From Rodentibacter sp901420285 (GTDB taxonomy: Bacteria; Pseudomonadota; Gammaproteobacteria; Enterobacterales; Pasteurellaceae), in NCBI RefSeq assembly GCF_041734645.1, contig NZ_CP162010.1:1612001-1676000 (forward strand): DNA of 64,000 nt, read 5' to 3'. The translations under genes and the position numbers were made by a program. Positions 60,169-64,000 of this stretch are shown here, piece by piece. The notes below the pieces were generated by a model. It saw nothing but the letters and a program-made list of their open reading frames with translations, was not told where the DNA came from and did not search any database. The stretch's first letter is position 1, and the number at the start of each line of letters is the position of its first letter.

Positions 60169-61767
60169 TTAATGACGGAAATGCCGCATTCCGGTCAACA
60201 CCATCACCATCCCATGCTCATCCGCCGCATCAATCACTTCCTGATCACGCATAGAACCGCCCGGGTGGATGACACACTGAATCCCCACCTTCGCCGCGGC
60301 ATCAATGCCATCGCGGAATGGGAAGAAGGCGTCGGATGCCATCACGCAACCTGCCACGTCTAAACCTTCATCTTGTGCTTTAATGCCGGCGATTTTGGCA
60401 GAATAAACACGGCTCATTTGACCGGCGCCGATACCGATGGTTTGGCTGTTTTTCGCGTAAACAATGGCATTGGATTTCACAAATTTCGCCACTTTCCAAC
60501 AGAATAATAAATCTTTCAGTTCTTGTTCGGTCGGTTGACGTTTGCTGACCACTTTTAAATCGTCTAAGCCAACCATGCCTAAATCCGCGTCTTGCACTAA
60601 TAATCCGCCGTTTACGCGTTTGAAATCCAAACGTTCGGTGCGTCCGTGCCATTCGCCGCATTCAAGTAAGCGCACGTTTTTCTTGCGTTTTACCACTTCT
60701 ACCGCAGCCGCAGAAACTTTCGGCGCAATAATCACTTCTACAAATTGGCGTTCTACGATTTCGTTTGCGGTGGCTTCATCTAATTCACGGTTGAACGCGA
60801 TAATGCCGCCGAATGCGGAAGTCGGATCCGTTTGATAAGCGCGGTTGTAGGCTTCCAGAATATCTTTGCCTAACGCCACGCCGCATGGATTGGCGTGTTT
60901 GACTATCACGCACGCCGGCTCGTCAAATTCTTTCACGCATTCTAGCGCCGCATCGGTATCGGCAATGTTGTTATAGGAAAGGGCTTTGCCTTGAAGTTGG
61001 GTTGCGGTTGCCACGCTGGCTTCTTTCACGTTTAAATCCACATAGAACGCGGCATTTTGGTGGGAATTTTCGCCGTAACGCATGGTTTGTTTACGCACGA
61101 AGTTCAAGTTTAAAGTGCGTGGGAATTGACCGCACTTGGCATCCACATCTTCTTCCGCCGCGACATGATAAGGTTTCACTAATTGACCGAAATAGTTCGC
61201 GATCATGGAATCGTATTGTGCCGTATGTTCAAAAGCTTTAATCGCTAAATCAAAACGGGTTTCCAAAGTAAGACTATTTTGATGTTGATCCATTTCCGCA
61301 AGAATTGTATTGAAATCATTGTTATTGACCACGATCGCCACATCTTTATGGTTTTTCGCTGCAGAACGCACCATAGTTGGGCCGCCGATATCGATATTTT
61401 CTACCGCATCTTCAAGGGTGCAATTCGGTTTTGCTACCGTGGCAGCAAACGGATATAAATTCACCACCACCATATCAATGCCTTCAATGCGGTGCTGTTT
61501 CATGACTTCATCGTCCGTGCCGCGGCGACCTAAAATGCCGCCATGCACTTTCGGATGTAAAGTTTTCACGCGACCGTCCATCATTTCCGGGAAACCGGTG
61601 TAATCAGACACTTCGGTGACCGGCAAGCCATTTTGTTCTAACAATTTTGCGGTGCCGCCGGTGGAAAGTAATTTCACGCCACGCGTTACTAAACCTTGAG
61701 CAAATTCCACAATACCGGTTTTGTCTGAAACGCTTAATAAAGCCTGACGAATAGGACGATCTGTCAT
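60169..61767 (-). CDS. purH: Bifunctional AICAR transformylase / IMP cyclohydrolase
   Basis: PurH carries out the last two steps to IMP. The 532-residue protein has the N-terminal cyclohydrolase domain (ALLSVSDKTGIVEFAQGL, STGGTAKLLEQNG) and the C-terminal transformylase with VKHANPCGVALG and the lysine-histidine active site in QTMRYGENSHQNAAFYV. A PurR box lies 47 bases upstream. An exact uptake sequence (61129) and an exact 12-mer (61485) lie inside. Confidence 0.97.
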   Translation of the reverse strand: MTDRPIRQALLSVSDKTGIVEFAQGLVTRGVKLLSTGGTAKLLEQNGLPVTEVSDYTGFPEMMDGRVKTLHPKVHGGILGRRGTDDEVMKQHRIEGIDMVVVNLYPFAATVAKPNCTLEDAVENIDIGGPTMVRSAAKNHKDVAIVVNNNDFNTILAEMDQHQNSLTLETRFDLAIKAFEHTAQYDSMIANYFGQLVKPYHVAAEEDVDAKCGQFPRTLNLNFVRKQTMRYGENSHQNAAFYVDLNVKEASVATATQLQGKALSYNNIADTDAALECVKEFDEPACVIVKHANPCGVALGKDILEAYNRAYQTDPTSAFGGIIAFNRELDEATANEIVERQFVEVIIAPKVSAAAVEVVKRKKNVRLLECGEWHGRTERLDFKRVNGGLLVQDADLGMVGLDDLKVVSKRQPTEQELKDLLFCWKVAKFVKSNAIVYAKNSQTIGIGAGQMSRVYSAKIAGIKAQDEGLDVAGCVMASDAFFPFRDGIDAAAKVGIQCVIHPGGSMRDQEVIDAADEHGMVMVLTGMRHFRH

Positions 61768-61813
61768 TGTATTTTTCCTTTATTAATTGGTAAAAAAATA
61801 GGCGCGCATTATA

Positions 61814-61829
61814 ACGCAAACGGTTGCGT
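61814..61829. promoter_or_regulatory. PurR operator upstream of purH
   Basis: ACGCAAACGGTTGCGT matches the PurR palindrome (ACGCAAACGTTTGCGT) at nearly every position and lies 47 bases before the purH start. Repression by PurR with purine corepressor is inferred from the E. coli regulon. Confidence 0.85.
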
Positions 61830-61856
61830 AAATATAGGGACTGAAAAAGGACTTTT

Positions 61857-61881
61857 ACGGTTTATGATCTACGGTTTATGA
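61857..61881. repeat. Tandem 11-mer after dsbD
   Basis: ACGGTTTATGA occurs twice, three bases apart (61857-61867 and 61871-61881), just after the dsbD stop. No function evident. Confidence 0.6.
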
Positions 61882-61890
61882 ATAACTGGG

Positions 61891-63639
61891 TTAAAAACCC
61901 AATTTTTCAATCCAATTTAAAAATGTCGGCGCATCCATAAAACCTGTTACGCGGCTATTTGCGAGCTCATTGCCGGCTTTATCAAGAAATAAAATCGTCG
62001 GCAAACCCAGTACTTGATAACGTTCCATAATGGCTTTATTTTCTTCACCGTTTCGAGTCATATCCACTTGAAGCAATAACAGATTATTAAAGGCTTGTTG
62101 CACTTTTTCATGGCGAAACGTGTATTTTTCAAACTCTTTACAGGCGACGCACCAATCGGCATAAAGATCCAACATCGCCAGTTTGTGTGGATTATTCGCC
62201 AAGGCTTGCTCCAGTTCTTGCAGGCTTTCAATGCGGTGGAATTTCACAGGCTCAACTTCGCCATTGGAAGTCGTGTAGAGCACCGCATTGGAGCCTTGCC
62301 AGACAAGGGTTTGCAGAGGTTGCGCAGCAATCACGGCGCAAACCAAAGACAAAACTTTCAGCGCATAAGCGAAACCCTTTTTCGGCATTTGCAGCGCAAA
62401 CCAAACAAAGAACGTCGTCGCCAATAATGCCCACAAACGCGGTTCCCAGCCTTCCGGCAAAATGCGCGAAAGTAAAAATACCGGCAAGGCGAGCATTACA
62501 AAACCGAAAGTACTTTTCACCGTGTTCATCCATTCGCCGGATTGCGGCAAAATTTTGTTACCGAACAGCGTAATCAGCATCAACGGCACGCCCATGCCAA
62601 GCGCCAATAAATACAAGGTGACGGCGCCGGTAAATAAATCACCGCTTTGCGCTACATACAGCAACGCACCGGAAAGCGGCGCCGATGTACAAGGCGACGC
62701 AACCAAGCCCGCAATCATGCCCATGAAGAATGCGCCGCCGAATGCGCCGGAGGTTTGTTTTTGGCTTAAAGCGTTCAGCTTGGTTTGTAGAGAACTCGGT
62801 AATTGCAACGTAAACACGCCGAACATAGAAAGTGAGAGGAAAACGAACATGACCGATAGCGCGATCATTACGTAAGGATGTTGCAAGGCGATTTGAAACG
62901 GCAGCCCTATGGCGGCGACCGCCAAACCGAGCAACGTATAAGTGAGCGCCATACCTTGCACGTAAAGGAAACTCAAGGAAAAGGCACGCGCCATATTCGG
63001 GCGATTTTGCCGGCCGATCACAATTGCCGACAACAACGGCAACATCGGTAATACGCAAGGCGTGAAAGCTAAGCCTAAACCAAGCAGGAAAAAGCCTAAC
63101 ACTGCGTATTTATGCCGAAACAAACCGGCAGCAAGTTGATCTTGCGGCGCCGACAACGGCTGTTCGGCAATTGAACGTGCGCCCGTTTTTTCAAAAGTCT
63201 GCGCTGACGTAATTAAATCGCCCACACGTAAAGATTTTATTTCCGGCGGATAACAAAACCCATCGGTGCAGCCTTGGTAACGGATTTCAATGCGGTCCTC
63301 CGGAGCAAGGGCGTTTGCAGCGGAGAAAGTCGCATCTAGCGGTTTGGTGAATACGTTCACTGCGCCGAAATAAGGATCCTGATGAATTTCCGGCGGTTGC
63401 GCAAACGTCACCGCAAGTGTCTGTTCTACAGTAGCTACGCTAATTTTATCTTGATACAAATAATAGCCGTCCACCGTATTCCAGTGGACATGTAACTGAT
63501 GTTTATCGGGGGAAAGTTGGATGGAAAGTGGAAAAGCGTCTTCTACTTTTAAAAAGGTTGTTTGAGATTTATCCAATAAGCCCGCTTGTGTCGCGAATGC
63601 AGTAAAAAACAGGCTAAAAATAAGGAAAAATTTTTTCAT
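61891..63639 (-). CDS. dsbD: Thiol:disulfide interchange protein DsbD
   Basis: DsbD carries electrons from cytoplasmic thioredoxin across the membrane to DsbC/DsbG and cytochrome c assembly. The 582-residue precursor has a signal peptide, the N-terminal domain with the cysteine pair in CTDGFCYPPEIKSL, an eight-helix core with LAFTPCVLPMLPLL, and a C-terminal thioredoxin domain with DWCVACKEFE. Exact 12-mer at 62279 and one-to-three-base variants at 62229 and 63285 lie inside. Confidence 0.96.
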   Translation of the reverse strand: MKKFFLIFSLFFTAFATQAGLLDKSQTTFLKVEDAFPLSIQLSPDKHQLHVHWNTVDGYYLYQDKISVATVEQTLAVTFAQPPEIHQDPYFGAVNVFTKPLDATFSAANALAPEDRIEIRYQGCTDGFCYPPEIKSLRVGDLITSAQTFEKTGARSIAEQPLSAPQDQLAAGLFRHKYAVLGFFLLGLGLAFTPCVLPMLPLLSAIVIGRQNRPNMARAFSLSFLYVQGMALTYTLLGLAVAAIGLPFQIALQHPYVMIALSVMFVFLSLSMFGVFTLQLPSSLQTKLNALSQKQTSGAFGGAFFMGMIAGLVASPCTSAPLSGALLYVAQSGDLFTGAVTLYLLALGMGVPLMLITLFGNKILPQSGEWMNTVKSTFGFVMLALPVFLLSRILPEGWEPRLWALLATTFFVWFALQMPKKGFAYALKVLSLVCAVIAAQPLQTLVWQGSNAVLYTTSNGEVEPVKFHRIESLQELEQALANNPHKLAMLDLYADWCVACKEFEKYTFRHEKVQQAFNNLLLLQVDMTRNGEENKAIMERYQVLGLPTILFLDKAGNELANSRVTGFMDAPTFLNWIEKLGF

Positions 63640-63704
63640 AAAAAAGGGGTCATGAGGTTGGCGTGGCGAGATTTTAACATAAAGAAATTTGAAACCCTAA
63701 AAAT

Positions 63705-63718
63705 ATGATTTAGATCAT
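63705..63718. promoter_or_regulatory. FNR-like box upstream of arcA
   Basis: ATGATTTAGATCAT keeps the TGAT-N4-ATCA core of the FNR site TTGAT-N4-ATCAA, differing only at the outermost base of each half. It lies about 100 bases before arcA. In E. coli FNR activates arcA; the same here is inference. Confidence 0.55.
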
Positions 63719-63819
63719 AAAAATAGAAGGATCACAAAAAATAGCCTCTGTTTTTTATTGTTACAACAATGTTACAAAGCTAAAATACGCCTCACTAAAA
63801 ATAAGTAAAAGGATTGAAA

Positions 63820-64000
63820 ATGGCAGCACCGCAAATTCTTATTGTTGAAGATGAAGCCGTGACCCGCAATACATTGAAAGGGATTTTCGAAGCGGAAGGT
63901 TACGTCGTGCTTGAAGCCGAAGAAGGGGAACAAATGCACCGAGTATTAAAAAATAATTCGGTTGATTTGGTAGTAATGGACATTAATTTGCCCGGTAAAA
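63820..64000 (+). CDS. arcA: Response regulator ArcA, N-terminal part (runs off the window edge)
   Basis: ArcA is phosphorylated by ArcB when quinones are reduced and represses aerobic metabolism. About 60 residues of the receiver domain are visible, starting MAAPQILIVEDEAVTRNTLK, with acidic D11 and the phosphoacceptor D54 in VVMDINLPGK; close to E. coli ArcA throughout. The start follows AAGGA. The DNA-binding domain is outside the window. Confidence 0.95.
   Translation, partial: MAAPQILIVEDEAVTRNTLKGIFEAEGYVVLEAEEGEQMHRVLKNNSVDLVVMDINLPGK

Noticed and set aside
1..64000. CRISPR array
   Set aside because: The repeated words are dispersed, palindromic and not separated by regular spacers; no cas genes are present.
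1..64000. Prophage, insertion sequence or genomic island
   Set aside because: No transposase, integrase or phage genes were recognised; gene content is core metabolism with conserved neighbourhoods.

Overview
The window is chromosomal DNA of a Pasteurellaceae bacterium, most likely Aggregatibacter or a close Haemophilus relative. The evidence is the protein sequences, gene neighbourhoods I recognise from Haemophilus influenzae (comE1; tonB-exbD-exbB-bcp-dapA-bamC; znuCB-accA-pdxY-tilS; nudB-yebC-ruvCAB; bamD/rluD-pgeF; dsbB-nhaB/fadR; glyA-purD-purH-dsbD-arcA), and Hin-type DNA uptake sequences (AAGTGCGGT), some as inverted pairs that act as terminators. The genus is inference. I see no prophage, insertion sequence or CRISPR array; nearly everything is housekeeping.

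Layout. 0-3.5 kb: start of rne, divergent rluC, hfq-hflX. 3.5-9.3 kb: an orphan periplasmic binding protein, competence gene comE1 with a perfect CRP-S site, tonB-exbD-exbB behind a Fur-like box, bcp, dapA-bamC. 9.5-17.3 kb: proB, folA, then ribF-DUF4160-DUF2442-ileS-lspA-ispH, where two small genes interrupt an essential operon. 17.5-24.8 kb: mepM, znuCB, accA, pdxY-tilS, a marC-family gene. 25-31.5 kb: rpsP-rimM-trmD-rplS, gdhA, hemB, tatABC. 31.7-37.8 kb: psd, fklB, a small unknown, arfA with an internal terminator, an arsC-like gene, perM, trmO, menA-rraA. 38-41.2 kb: a DASS anion symporter and an Nramp-like transporter without the usual metal ligands. 41.3-47.7 kb: nudB-yebC-ruvCAB, bamD, rluD-pgeF. 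47.9-54.7 kb: dsbB, nhaB, fadR, yadGH, rsmE-yqgE-ruvX. 54.8-64 kb: yafJ, tRNA-Phe and tRNA-Asn, a lysozyme-inhibitor-like gene, DUF1294-glyA, purD, a repeat mosaic, purH, dsbD and the start of arcA.

The most unusual signal is a dispersed 12-base word, CAATGCGGTGCT (reverse complement AGCACCGCATTG). I count 29 exact copies by eye in 64 kb, where well under one is expected by chance. Copies occur inside genes in several reading frames on both strands, as perfect hairpins between genes, and as the centre of a 130-165 bp near-palindromic element found at least four times. The word shares TGCGGT with the Haemophilus uptake sequence, whose exact 9-mer occurs only about 11 times here, roughly a fifth of the H. 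influenzae density. I propose it is either a new uptake-sequence dialect or the footprint of a palindromic mobile element, possibly both.

Coordinates of repeats, hairpins and regulatory sites were read by hand; counts should be confirmed by a string search.
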